Assembly: GCF_020687695.1 (NCBI RefSeq)
Contig: NZ_JAJEWL010000004.1
Coordinates: 186,001 to 250,000, forward strand
DNA: 64,000 nt
Direction: 5' to 3'
Origin: Pusillimonas sp. MFBS29
GTDB lineage: Bacteria > Pseudomonadota > Gammaproteobacteria > Burkholderiales > Burkholderiaceae_B
The translations under genes were made by a program, and so were the position numbers. Shown here piece after piece: positions 7,647-15,697 of the stretch. How positions within the stretch are numbered: the first letter of the stretch is position 1; the number at the start of each line of letters is the position of its first letter. The notes beneath the pieces are model-generated. The model did not search any database, had not been told where the DNA came from, and saw only the letters and a list, made by a program, of their open reading frames with translations.

Positions 7647-8696
7647 GTGGACAATAAACGACGCAGCGCGCCGGTTTCCCTGATACAGATTGCCCAAGAG
7701 GCCCAGGTGTCTCCGGCAACGGTTTCCCGCGCTTTCAATCGTCCCGCGCTTGTTCAGGCCAGTACGCTGGAACGCATCATGGCGATAGCCGAACGCCATG
7801 GCTTTCGCCCCAACCGCCTGGGCAGCAGCCTGCGCTCGGGCAGCACCCGCACGCTGGGTCTGGTCTTGCCCACGTTGTCCAACCCCGTATTTGCCGACTG
7901 CTTCGAAGGCGCCGAAATGCGAGCGCGCGCATCGGGCTACAGCGTCATGATGACCGTAACGCATTATGACCCCGAACAGGAAGCGGACGCCGTGCAGCGG
8001 CTGATCGACCATCAGCTGGACGGCATTATCCTGACGGTTGCCAATCCTCAGCAGAGCACCGTACTCAAGACCCTGAAAGCGCGGGATGTGCGCTATGTGC
8101 TGGCCTACAACGAATCCAATGCACATCCCTGTTCGGCGGTCGACAACCATGCCGCGGCCTCCGACATGATCGGGCATCTGGCGCAGCTGGGCCATCGTCG
8201 CATTGCCTTCATCAGCGGACCACTGAGCATGTCCGACCGGGCCGCCGCGCGCCTGTCGGGCGCCAGGAACCAGGCACGCACGCTGGGTCTGTCACCCGTC
8301 AGGCACCATCTCATGCCCAGCCACACTCAGGCGGACACTGCTGTCCTGCAACAGATATTGGGCACCAAGAGACCGCCCACAGCCTTGTTTTGCTCCAACG
8401 ACTTGCTGGCCACCGCCGTCATCGTGAGCCTGCGTGAGCTGGGCTACGACGTGCCGCAGGATATCTCGGTTGCGGGCTTTGACGGGATGCGCTACGGCGC
8501 CGTCATGTCGCCCAGTCTGACCACCATCGAGGCCGCCGGCTACGAGATCGGCAAGACCGCCTGCCACCTGTTGCTCGAACAAATCGAACATCAACCGCTG
8601 CGCAGCCAGCAAGTGCCGCACACGCTGATCACCGGCGCCAGCGCCGCACCCCTGCTCACAATGCGGCGCCAACCCGTCACCTCTAAACGGATCTGA
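7647..8696 (+). CDS. LacI-family transcriptional regulator
   Basis: The first 60 residues hold the classic LacI headpiece (VSLIQIAQEAQVSPATVSRAFN) and the hinge helix RPNRLGSSLRSG. The remaining ~285 residues are a periplasmic-binding-protein-like effector domain (LGLVLPTLSNPVFADCFEGAE, HRRIAFISGP, ALFCSNDLLATAV, VAGFDGMRYGAVMSPSLTTI). The start is GTG at 7647, in the position expected for the family. The gene is the first of a seven-gene run; the phosphodiesterase ATG follows its stop by three bases. A perfect LacI-type palindrome lies just upstream. The effector is unknown; from the context it could be a glycerophosphodiester, a sugar-phosphate derivative or a lactone product. Confidence 0.93.
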   Translation: MDNKRRSAPVSLIQIAQEAQVSPATVSRAFNRPALVQASTLERIMAIAERHGFRPNRLGSSLRSGSTRTLGLVLPTLSNPVFADCFEGAEMRARASGYSVMMTVTHYDPEQEADAVQRLIDHQLDGIILTVANPQQSTVLKTLKARDVRYVLAYNESNAHPCSAVDNHAAASDMIGHLAQLGHRRIAFISGPLSMSDRAAARLSGARNQARTLGLSPVRHHLMPSHTQADTAVLQQILGTKRPPTALFCSNDLLATAVIVSLRELGYDVPQDISVAGFDGMRYGAVMSPSLTTIEAAGYEIGKTACHLLLEQIEHQPLRSQQVPHTLITGASAAPLLTMRRQPVTSKRI

Positions 8697-8699
8697 ACC

Positions 8700-9506
8700 A
8701 TGCTTATTGCCCAAATCAGCGACCTGCACATACAGGCAGACGGCAAGCACAAGGAGTTGATCCAGGCCGAGCGACATCTGACCACCTGCATACAGGCATT
8801 GAATCGCCTGGCTCCACGTCCTGATCTGGTCGTGATTACCGGCGACCTGACCGAGCGCGGCCGCAGACAGGAGTACATGACGCTCAAGCCCCTGCTGGCG
8901 GAGCTGGACATGCCCTACCTGCTGATACCCGGCAATCACGACAGCCCCGCCATGTTGCGTGAAGTTTTTCACGAACACGCCTACTTGCAGAGAGGCCCTG
9001 CATCAGACTCGCCCTTCATCCAGTACGTGATTGATGACTGGCCACTACGCATTGTCGCGCTGGACACCACCATACCGATGCGCAGCGAAGGTGGCTTGTG
9101 CGCTGAGCGACTGCAGTGGCTGAGCGACACCCTGGCGCAGGCACCCGAAGCCCCCACCCTGATATTGATGCATCATCCGCCCTTCCAGACCGGCATCCGG
9201 GAAATGGATGAACTGGGCTTGCTCACGGGGCGCGAGGCCTTTGCCGGGATCATTGCTCCGTATCACAACATTGAGCGCATACTCTGCGGCCACTTGCACC
9301 GGACCATGCTGTGTCGGGTCGGGCCCACCGTAGCGTCAACCTGCCCCGGCACCGCACACCAGATCGTGCTGGACCTGAAACCAGACGCTCAAGCATTGTC
9401 ATTCAACTTCGAGCCGCCGGGCTATCAGCTGCACTGGCAGGGCGCCCATGGCCTGGTCACCCACCATGCCGTGATAGGCGAATTCCCCGGCCCCCACCCC
9501 TTCTGA
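8700..9506 (+). CDS. Metallophosphoesterase, GpdQ/CpdA-like phosphodiesterase
   Basis: A 268-residue binuclear metallophosphoesterase. All metal motifs are visible: DxH (Asp8, His10), GDLTE (Asp49), GNHD (Asn79-His80-Asp81), the MHHPP histidine and the C-terminal GHLHR. Length and motif spacing fit the GpdQ / cyclic-nucleotide phosphodiesterase class III, which hydrolyses glycerophosphodiesters or cAMP. It lacks a signal peptide, so it acts in the cytoplasm. Adjacent Ugp-like transport genes favour hydrolysis of an imported phosphodiester, but cAMP or another diester cannot be excluded. Spacing to the regulator gene is 3 bases and to the ABC ATPase 20 bases, so they are cotranscribed. Confidence 0.88.
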   Translation: MLIAQISDLHIQADGKHKELIQAERHLTTCIQALNRLAPRPDLVVITGDLTERGRRQEYMTLKPLLAELDMPYLLIPGNHDSPAMLREVFHEHAYLQRGPASDSPFIQYVIDDWPLRIVALDTTIPMRSEGGLCAERLQWLSDTLAQAPEAPTLILMHHPPFQTGIREMDELGLLTGREAFAGIIAPYHNIERILCGHLHRTMLCRVGPTVASTCPGTAHQIVLDLKPDAQALSFNFEPPGYQLHWQGAHGLVTHHAVIGEFPGPHPF

Positions 9507-9526
9507 CGATCAACCCTATACCGCCT

Positions 9527-10591
9527 ATGTCTACCATTCTCCTGGACAACATCACCAAGCAGTACGGAGATGCTGCGCCCGCAGTCAGGCAAATCAGCTT
9601 CGAAGTGCAGGCCGGCACCTTTACGGTGCTGCTCGGACCATCGGGTTGCGGCAAATCGACCACGCTGCGCATGATTGCCGGCCTGGATACGCCCAGCTCC
9701 GGTCGCATCCATATTGGCGGCCGCGATGTCACCGACCTGCCGCCGGCACAACGCAAGGTTGCCATGGTCTTTCAGTCCTACGCCTTGTTCCCGCACCTGT
9801 CCGTCAGGGAGAACATCCTTTTCGGCCTGAAGGTACGCAAAGAGCCCGCTGCGCAGTACAAACCCAGGCTGGCCAAAGTCGCGGCACTGCTAGGCCTGGA
9901 AGCCCTGCTGGATCGCAAGCCCTCCCAGCTTTCCGGCGGACAGCAGCAACGTGTGGCGCTGGGACGGGCGGTGATCTCGGAAGCGCCTGTATGCCTGATG
10001 GACGAGCCCCTGTCGAATCTTGACGCACAACTGCGCCACGAGATGCGCCGTGAGATCAGGACGCTGCAGCAAAACCTGGGCATCACTATGGTTTACGTCA
10101 CCCATGACCAGACTGAAGCCATGAGCATGGCCGATCAGGTGGTGCTGATGAATGGCGGACGCATTGAACAGAACGACAGTCCGGACCAGCTGTATGGCCG
10201 GCCCGCCAGCGAATTTTCCGCCCGATTCATTGGCACGCCACCCATGAATGTGTTGCGCCTGGATGAGCAAACCATGGGACTGATCACCGGCGCAGGTCAG
10301 CTTGCCGCAGGGATACCCGAGAGCGCCACTGCGCTGGGAGTACGGCCCGAGCACATGGCGCTGAGCCAGGATGCGGGCATACCTGCAAACATTGAAAGCG
10401 TCGAATACTTCGGTGCCGACTCCATCATCATCGCCAGCCTGGGCAGCAACGCCGGCGTGGCGGTACGTGCCCCCGGCCACCTGCGTGCTGCACGGGGCGA
10501 ACAGATCAGGCTCTTGTGGAGCCCACACCAGCAGCACTTCTTTGACGTCTCGGGCCAGGCATTGAGCCAAACGCCCATCCCTACTTTTTAA
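9527..10591 (+). CDS. ABC transporter ATP-binding protein, UgpC/MalK type
   Basis: A 354-residue ATPase of the carbohydrate-uptake CUT1 class. Walker A GPSGCGKST is at residues 37-45, the Q-loop in VFQSYALFPHLSV, the signature LSGGQQQR, Walker B VCLMDEPLSNLD and the switch histidine in YVTHDQTEAM. The C-terminal ~110 residues form the MalK/UgpC regulatory domain (LGVRPEHM). I chose the ATG at 9527; a longer in-frame extension to 9311 overlaps the phosphodiesterase gene in another frame and has no family similarity. It supplies energy for the binding protein and permeases encoded next. Confidence 0.93.
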   Translation: MSTILLDNITKQYGDAAPAVRQISFEVQAGTFTVLLGPSGCGKSTTLRMIAGLDTPSSGRIHIGGRDVTDLPPAQRKVAMVFQSYALFPHLSVRENILFGLKVRKEPAAQYKPRLAKVAALLGLEALLDRKPSQLSGGQQQRVALGRAVISEAPVCLMDEPLSNLDAQLRHEMRREIRTLQQNLGITMVYVTHDQTEAMSMADQVVLMNGGRIEQNDSPDQLYGRPASEFSARFIGTPPMNVLRLDEQTMGLITGAGQLAAGIPESATALGVRPEHMALSQDAGIPANIESVEYFGADSIIIASLGSNAGVAVRAPGHLRAARGEQIRLLWSPHQQHFFDVSGQALSQTPIPTF

Positions 10592-10604
10592 ACAGGAAAA
10601 AATC

Positions 10605-11900
10605 ATGCGACGTACTGTCTTGAAAGCTCTTGCATTCAGCCTTGCCGGCGCCTTTGCCACCGTACCGGCCTGGTCCCAGGCTGCACCCGTTGAACTGGAG
10701 TTCTACTACCCCGTAGCCGTGGGCGGCCCCATCACCAAGATCGTTGATGGCATGGTGGCCGACTTCGAAAAAGAGAATCCCGACATCAAGATCAATTCCG
10801 TTTATGCCGGCTCCTATCAGGATTCAGTGGCCAAGGCCCTGACCGCTTACAAAGGCGGAAGCGCGCCCCAACTGGCCGTCCTGCTGTCGACCGACATGTT
10901 CACACTCATAGACGAAGGCGCCATTGTGCCCTTCGATCCGCTCGTCAAGACTGACGAAGACAAGAAGTGGCTGGGCGACTTCTATCCCGGCTTCATGGCC
11001 AACAGCCAGACCGAAGGCAAGACCTGGGGCATACCATTCCAGCGCTCGACCATAGTCATGTACTACAACAAGGACTTGTTCAAGGAAGCCGGACTAAACC
11101 CCGACGCGCCGCCATCGACCTGGGAAGAGTTGGTCAGCCAGGGCAAGAAGCTGACCAAGCAGGACAGCAGCGGCCAGGTGACCCAGTGGGGATTGGAAAT
11201 TCCATCGGGCGGCGCCTTTGCCTACTGGCTGTTCCAGGCGCTGACCACGCCCAACGACGCCATCCTGATGAACTCATCGGGCAACGAAGTCTACCTGGAC
11301 AAGCCCGCCGTGATCGAAGCTGTACAGTTCTGGCACGACCTGGCGTACAAGCACAAGATCATGCCCACCGGCACGACAGACTGGGGCACCACGCCCAAGG
11401 ACTTCCTGGTCGGCAAGACCGCCATCATGTGGACCACCACCGGCAACCTGACCAATGTGCGCAAGAATGCGAAGTTTGATTTCGGCGTGGCACCCATGCC
11501 CAAATCCAAGCAAGGCGGCAGCCCCACAGGTGGCGGCAACTTCTATCTGTTTGAATCGGCCACGCCCGAACAGCAACAGGCTGCCTACAAATTCGTCAAA
11601 TGGATGACCAGCCCCGAAAATGCCGCAGCGTGGAGCATCGCCACTGGTTACGTGGCCGTGAACAAGGCAGCCTGGGAAACCGACAGCATGAAGCAGTATG
11701 TACAGGAAGTGCCCCAGGCCCTGGTCGCCCGCGACCAGCTTGACGTTGCCGTGGCCGAGTTCTCGACCCACGACAACCAGCGCGTCACCAAGCTGCTGAA
11801 CGACAACCTGCAAGCCGTGCTGACCAACGCCAAGACACCCGAACAAGCCATGAAGGACGCCCAGTCCGAGGCCGACCGTCTGCTACGTTCTTACAAGTAA
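10605..11900 (+). CDS. ABC transporter substrate-binding protein, UgpB-like
   Basis: A 431-residue extracellular solute-binding protein of family 1. Residues 1-26 form a Sec signal peptide, probably cleaved after PAWSQA. Mature features resemble UgpB: the opening VELEFYYPVAVGGPI, a GSYQDSVAKALTAYKGG segment, and the WGIPFQRSTIVMYYNKDLFKEAGL motif. UgpB binds sn-glycerol 3-phosphate and glycerophosphocholine; whether the ligand residues are conserved cannot be judged by eye. A GGA ribosome site precedes the ATG. It is likely the most abundantly made product of this operon. Confidence 0.9.
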   Translation: MRRTVLKALAFSLAGAFATVPAWSQAAPVELEFYYPVAVGGPITKIVDGMVADFEKENPDIKINSVYAGSYQDSVAKALTAYKGGSAPQLAVLLSTDMFTLIDEGAIVPFDPLVKTDEDKKWLGDFYPGFMANSQTEGKTWGIPFQRSTIVMYYNKDLFKEAGLNPDAPPSTWEELVSQGKKLTKQDSSGQVTQWGLEIPSGGAFAYWLFQALTTPNDAILMNSSGNEVYLDKPAVIEAVQFWHDLAYKHKIMPTGTTDWGTTPKDFLVGKTAIMWTTTGNLTNVRKNAKFDFGVAPMPKSKQGGSPTGGGNFYLFESATPEQQQAAYKFVKWMTSPENAAAWSIATGYVAVNKAAWETDSMKQYVQEVPQALVARDQLDVAVAEFSTHDNQRVTKLLNDNLQAVLTNAKTPEQAMKDAQSEADRLLRSYK

Positions 11901-11904
11901 CATC

Positions 11905-12786
11905 ATGCGCATGAAGCCATCGCTGCACGCAGTGTATGGCTGGCTGCTTCTGCTGCCGGCCATCGTCCTGTTGGGCGCCTTCACACACTATCCGGCGCTC
12001 GCCACGCTGTGGAACAGCTTCTTTTCCACACCCAAGGCCAGACGCCCGGCGGTGTTCGTGGGGGCAGACAACTACCGGGCCATGATGGATGACCCGGTAT
12101 TCTGGCAGGCACTATGGAACAACCTGGCCTTTGCGCTGGTAACCATACCCGTGTCGGTGGCCATTGCCCTGATCATGGCCCTTTGGGTCAATCGCCAGAT
12201 GGCCGGGCGCAGCTTCCTGCGCCTGGCATATTTCACGCCCACCGTCCTGCCTATGGTGGCCGTGGCCAATATCTGGCTCTTCTTCTATACCCCGCAATAC
12301 GGTCTGGTGGACCAGATTGCGGGGCTGTTCAACCTGCCAGGCATGAACTGGCTGGGTAACCGGGACACCGCCCTGCCCGCACTGATGCTGGTCACCATCT
12401 GGAAGGAATCCGGTTTCTTCATGATCTTTTACCTGGCGGCACTGCAACAAGTATCGCCCTCGCTGCGCGAAGCGGCCTTGCTGGAAGGGGCCAGCCGATG
12501 GCAGTACTTCTGGCGTGTCCTGCTCCCCTTGCTGATGCCCACGACACTGTTCGTGCTGATTAACGCCCTGATCAACGCGTTCAGACTGGTCGACCACGTA
12601 CTTGTCATGACCAAAGGCGGCCCCGACAATGCCAGCACCCTGCTGCTGTTCTATATCTATGAGGTTGGGTTCAGCTATTGGGACACCTCGTACGCAGCGA
12701 CATTGTCGGTAGTGCTGCTGCTGATACTGTCCATTACTGCACTCATCAAATTCCGCTGGCTGGACCGCAGGACACATTACCAATGA
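11905..12786 (+). CDS. ABC transporter permease, UgpA-like
   Basis: A 293-residue inner-membrane permease with six predicted helices and the CUT1 EAA loop (REAALLEGASRWQYFWRVLLPLLMPT) where the ATPase docks. The N-terminus (LHAVYGWLLLLPAIVLLGAFTHYPAL) is typical of UgpA/MalF-type subunits. It begins 4 bases after the binding-protein stop and its stop overlaps the start of the next permease (ATGA), showing translational coupling. Confidence 0.92.
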   Translation: MRMKPSLHAVYGWLLLLPAIVLLGAFTHYPALATLWNSFFSTPKARRPAVFVGADNYRAMMDDPVFWQALWNNLAFALVTIPVSVAIALIMALWVNRQMAGRSFLRLAYFTPTVLPMVAVANIWLFFYTPQYGLVDQIAGLFNLPGMNWLGNRDTALPALMLVTIWKESGFFMIFYLAALQQVSPSLREAALLEGASRWQYFWRVLLPLLMPTTLFVLINALINAFRLVDHVLVMTKGGPDNASTLLLFYIYEVGFSYWDTSYAATLSVVLLLILSITALIKFRWLDRRTHYQ

Positions 12787-13583
12787 CGCAAAAACTGGAT
12801 ACTCTGGGCGCCTGGCTGCTGGGCATACTGTGGTTCCTGCCGCTGGCCTATACCTTGTGGGCCGCCTTTCACCCGTCGGCCTATTCCACACAATTTGACC
12901 TGACCGCACCCCTGACGCTCGGCAACTTCGTGGCGGCCTGGAATGCGGCGCCTTTCGCCCAATATTTCCTGAACACCTTCATCCTGGTGACCATGGTGCT
13001 GGCAGCACAACTGGTGCTGTCCACGCTGGCGGCCTATTCGTTCGCCCGCTTCACGTTCAAGGGACGGGACTTCATGTTCATGCTGGTGCTGCTGCAATTG
13101 ATGATCATGCCCGATGTCCTGATTGTCGAAAACTACCGGCTGATGTCCTGGCTGGGCGTACGCGATACGATATTCGCAGTGGGCCTGCCTTACTTCGCTT
13201 CGGCCTTCGGCATCTTCCTGCTGCGTCAAACATTCAAGACCGTGCCACGCGAACTTGAAGAAGCGGCCAGAGTAGAAGGCGCCAGCCGCTGGCAGATACT
13301 CATGAAAGTCTATGTGCCGCTGGCGCGCCCCATCTATGTCGCCTACGGACTCGTGTCCGTCAGCCACCACTGGAACAATTTCCTGTGGCCGTTGATCATC
13401 ACCAACTCGGTGGAATCCCGCCCGCTGACGGTGGGCCTGCAAGTGTTCGCATCGACCGACCAGGGTATAGACTGGTCCATCATCACCGCCGCCACACTGC
13501 TGAGCGCCGCACCGCTGCTGGTTGCCTTCATGCTGTTTCAGCGGCAGTTCGTGCAGTCTTTCATGAGGGCGGGTATACGCTAG
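12783..13583 (+). CDS. ABC transporter permease, UgpE-like
   Basis: The second CUT1 permease, 266 residues with six helices and an EAA loop (LEEAARVEGASRWQILMKVYVPLARP). The ATG at 12783 overlaps the preceding stop codon. Features such as SVSHHWNNFLWPLIITNS are typical of UgpE/MalG partners. With the neighbouring ATPase, binding protein and permease it completes an importer. Confidence 0.92.
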   Translation: MTQKLDTLGAWLLGILWFLPLAYTLWAAFHPSAYSTQFDLTAPLTLGNFVAAWNAAPFAQYFLNTFILVTMVLAAQLVLSTLAAYSFARFTFKGRDFMFMLVLLQLMIMPDVLIVENYRLMSWLGVRDTIFAVGLPYFASAFGIFLLRQTFKTVPRELEEAARVEGASRWQILMKVYVPLARPIYVAYGLVSVSHHWNNFLWPLIITNSVESRPLTVGLQVFASTDQGIDWSIITAATLLSAAPLLVAFMLFQRQFVQSFMRAGIR

Positions 13584-13620
13584 AATGGGTCGATGCATTC
13601 GTATAACAGGTGAACAGACC

Positions 13621-14445
13621 ATGCAACAGACAGACCCCGCGCAACTACCGCAGTATGAAGTGTATGCATTGCGCTATGCAAGCATGGCGCGTACGCGCCG
13701 CGATAACTTTCTGGGCGGGGATCCCCATGACGGCCCTATGCCCATGGATTTTTTCGTATGGCTGTTACGCTCGGGCGATCGCCTGATTCTGGTTGATACC
13801 GGATTCAATGCAGCTACGGCCGCCAAGCGCAACCGCGAAATGATACGTTGCCCTATCGAAGCCCTGTCCAGCGTGGGTGCCGACGCTGCGCAGGTCAGTG
13901 ATGTCATCCTGACCCACCTGCACTACGATCATGCCGGCAATCTGGACAAGCTTCCGAATGCCCGTTTTCATGTGCAGGATGCCGAAGTCGAGTACGCCAC
14001 AGGCCGCTGCATGTGCTTCGAGCCAATGCGGCACGCTTACTCGGTGGACGACGTCGTTACGCTGGTGCGCAACGTCTATGAAGACAGAGTGGTCTTCCAC
14101 GATGGCAACCAGACTATCGCACCCGGAGTAAGCCTGTTGAAAATAGGCGGCCACACCAAGGGCCTGCAATCAGTGCGTGTGCACACGGCAAGAGGATGGG
14201 TGGTGCTGGCGTCCGACGCCTCACATTATTACGAGAACATGGAAAGGCAGCGGCCTTTCCCCATCGTCCACAATGTTGCCGACATGCTTTCCGGTTATGC
14301 CCGCCTTTCGGCAGCAGCCGACAGCCCGGATCACCTGGTGCCAGGGCACGACCCCATGGTTATGCAGCACTATCCGCTGCACCGTGCCGACGACCCCGAC
14401 ACCGTGGTGTTGCATGTAGCCCCGGTGCGGGGCTCAGACGAGTAA
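13621..14445 (+). CDS. Metallo-beta-lactamase-fold hydrolase, N-acyl homoserine lactonase-like
   Basis: A 274-residue MBL-fold protein. The zinc motif HxHxDH is complete (His99, His101, Asp103, His104 in THLHYDHAG), followed by the downstream GGHTKGLQ histidine, the bridging Asp in VLASDASHYY and the final histidine in LVPGHDP. This pattern and length fit the AttM/AhlA-type N-acyl homoserine lactonase branch, which includes enzymes acting on other lactones or esters. ATG 13621 has an AGGTGA ribosome site; an upstream in-frame ATG at 13585 lacks one. Being the last gene of the importer operon, it probably hydrolyses an imported compound or its product rather than quorum signals, but that is inference. 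Confidence 0.8.
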   Translation: MQQTDPAQLPQYEVYALRYASMARTRRDNFLGGDPHDGPMPMDFFVWLLRSGDRLILVDTGFNAATAAKRNREMIRCPIEALSSVGADAAQVSDVILTHLHYDHAGNLDKLPNARFHVQDAEVEYATGRCMCFEPMRHAYSVDDVVTLVRNVYEDRVVFHDGNQTIAPGVSLLKIGGHTKGLQSVRVHTARGWVVLASDASHYYENMERQRPFPIVHNVADMLSGYARLSAAADSPDHLVPGHDPMVMQHYPLHRADDPDTVVLHVAPVRGSDE

Positions 14446-14459
14446 ACGGCTGATCGAAC

Positions 14460-15428
14460 TTAATCGACCCGCGCTCCCGATACCTCAACGGCCTTCGCCC
14501 ACTGGGCGGACTCTTCCTTGACCAGCTTTTGAAAGTCTTCGGGACCAATGTTGACGACCTCTGCGCCCATAGATTGCAAGCGCTTGGTGAACTCAGGTTC
14601 AGCAACCACTTTATGTGACGCCTTGAAAATAGTGTCCGACACGTTTGCAGGCAGATCCTTGGGGCCAAACAGACCGAACCAGGTCGCAGCGTTAAATCCG
14701 GAAAGCCCTGCTTCGGTCATCGTAGGAACATCAGCGATTGCAGGAATGCGCGTTGGATTAGCCAGCGCGATCGCCTTGATCTTGTTCGCCTGAATATGAG
14801 GCAGCGCGGCCGATAGCGTAACAAAGGCAGAATCTACCTGACCAGCAAGCAGATCATTGAGCATAGGCGCATCACCACGATAGGGAATATGCAGCAGATT
14901 GGCACCTGTACGCTCCTTGAACAGAACCTGTGTGAGATGCTGGGGCGACCCATTGCCAGGCGAACCGACCGAGACACCGTCGGGGGTATTCTTGGCATAG
15001 GCGATGTATTCATCCAGCGTCGATACCTTGAGCGAAGGCGCAGTCACCAGCACAATGGGTATGCGCGCAACCAATGTAATTGGCGTGAAGTCAGCGATAG
15101 GATCATAGGTCAACTTCTTGTAAAGGCTGGCGCTGATCGTATGCGCAGCCGTAGTCATGTACAAGGTATAGCCGTCGTTGGCCTTGCGGGCCACTTCTGC
15201 CGCAGCCAATGTGGTGCCCGCACCCGGTTTATTGACCGCTACGATGGTTTGACCCAGCTCTTTCGACACATCGGTTGCAACCAGACGCGCGATGACGTCG
15301 GTTGCACCGCCAGCCGCATAAGGCACGATCAATTCTATAGGCTTGTTGGGGTAATCGGCCGCCATAGCGGCTGCACTGAACATGACGCAGCTGATGCCGG
15401 CCAGGGTTGATAGTCTTTTCAAATCCAC
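14460..15428 (-). CDS. Bug-family (TctC) periplasmic solute-binding protein
   Basis: A 322-residue tripartite-tricarboxylate-type binding protein. Residues 1-23 are a Sec signal peptide ending in AMA. The opening YPNKPIELIVPYAAGGATDVIARLVA, the NKPGAGTTLAAAEVA motif and the IPYRGDAPMLNDLLAGQVD loop are Bug hallmarks. Such proteins bind carboxylates, amino acids or aromatic acids; no TctA/TctB membrane partners are nearby, which is common for Bug genes in Alcaligenaceae. It is divergent from the aldehyde dehydrogenase gene; a promoter and an operator module precede it. Confidence 0.92.
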   Translation of the reverse strand: MDLKRLSTLAGISCVMFSAAAMAADYPNKPIELIVPYAAGGATDVIARLVATDVSKELGQTIVAVNKPGAGTTLAAAEVARKANDGYTLYMTTAAHTISASLYKKLTYDPIADFTPITLVARIPIVLVTAPSLKVSTLDEYIAYAKNTPDGVSVGSPGNGSPQHLTQVLFKERTGANLLHIPYRGDAPMLNDLLAGQVDSAFVTLSAALPHIQANKIKAIALANPTRIPAIADVPTMTEAGLSGFNAATWFGLFGPKDLPANVSDTIFKASHKVVAEPEFTKRLQSMGAEVVNIGPEDFQKLVKEESAQWAKAVEVSGARVD

Positions 15429-15479
15429 TTTGTCTTTCCTTGTTGGGTGCCCGTGAAGCCGGACACTTCATAATGGCAA

Positions 15480-15510
15480 TTGTTCTCTTAGACAGAACTA
15501 CTGTTCTAAT
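15480..15510 (-). promoter_or_regulatory. Operator module in front of the Bug gene (IclR-type, inferred)
   Basis: On the minus strand this reads TAGAACA, then GTTCT, then GTCTAAG and AGAACA, i.e. AGAAC-N4-GTTCT-N7-AGAAC. It lies just downstream of a candidate promoter (TTGACA at 15543-15548 and GAGAAT at 15519-15524, 18-base spacer). The same module occurs in opposite orientation at 15612-15642. The IclR gene at 18256 is the likely regulator. Confidence 0.6.
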
Positions 15511-15580
15511 CATAAAACATTCTCGTTGATTTCAATTTGGCTTGTCAATGGAGCCTGGACTTTTCACGAGACTTTTCCGC

Positions 15581-15609
15581 TTGACATCGATCGCATCGTT
15601 ATCGATAAT
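15581..15609 (+). promoter_or_regulatory. Sigma-70 promoter of the aldehyde dehydrogenase operon
   Basis: TTGACA (15581-15586), a 17-base spacer and GATAAT (15604-15609) form a near-consensus sigma-70 promoter about 90 bases before the ALDH start. The operator module begins three bases after the -10 element, over the expected transcription start. Confidence 0.65.
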
Positions 15610-15611
15610 AA

Positions 15612-15642
15612 AATAGAACATCTGGTTCGTCTAACAGAACAC
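15612..15642 (+). promoter_or_regulatory. Operator module in front of aldehyde dehydrogenase (IclR-type, inferred)
   Basis: The plus strand reads TAGAACA, GGTTC, GTCTAAC, AGAACA, i.e. AGAAC-N4-GGTTC-N7-AGAAC. About 22 of 31 positions agree with the reverse complement of 15480-15510, including TAGAACA and GTCTAA-n-AGAACA. Its place over the start site suggests repression. Confidence 0.6.
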
Positions 15643-15697
15643 TCATACTATTAGCTCGTCTCACCCAACACATAAAAGCTCACACGGAGTCACCCAC

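Noticed and set aside
9311-9526. N-terminal extension of the ABC ATPase
   Set aside because: It overlaps the phosphodiesterase gene, is Arg/Pro-rich and is not found in MalK/UgpC proteins.
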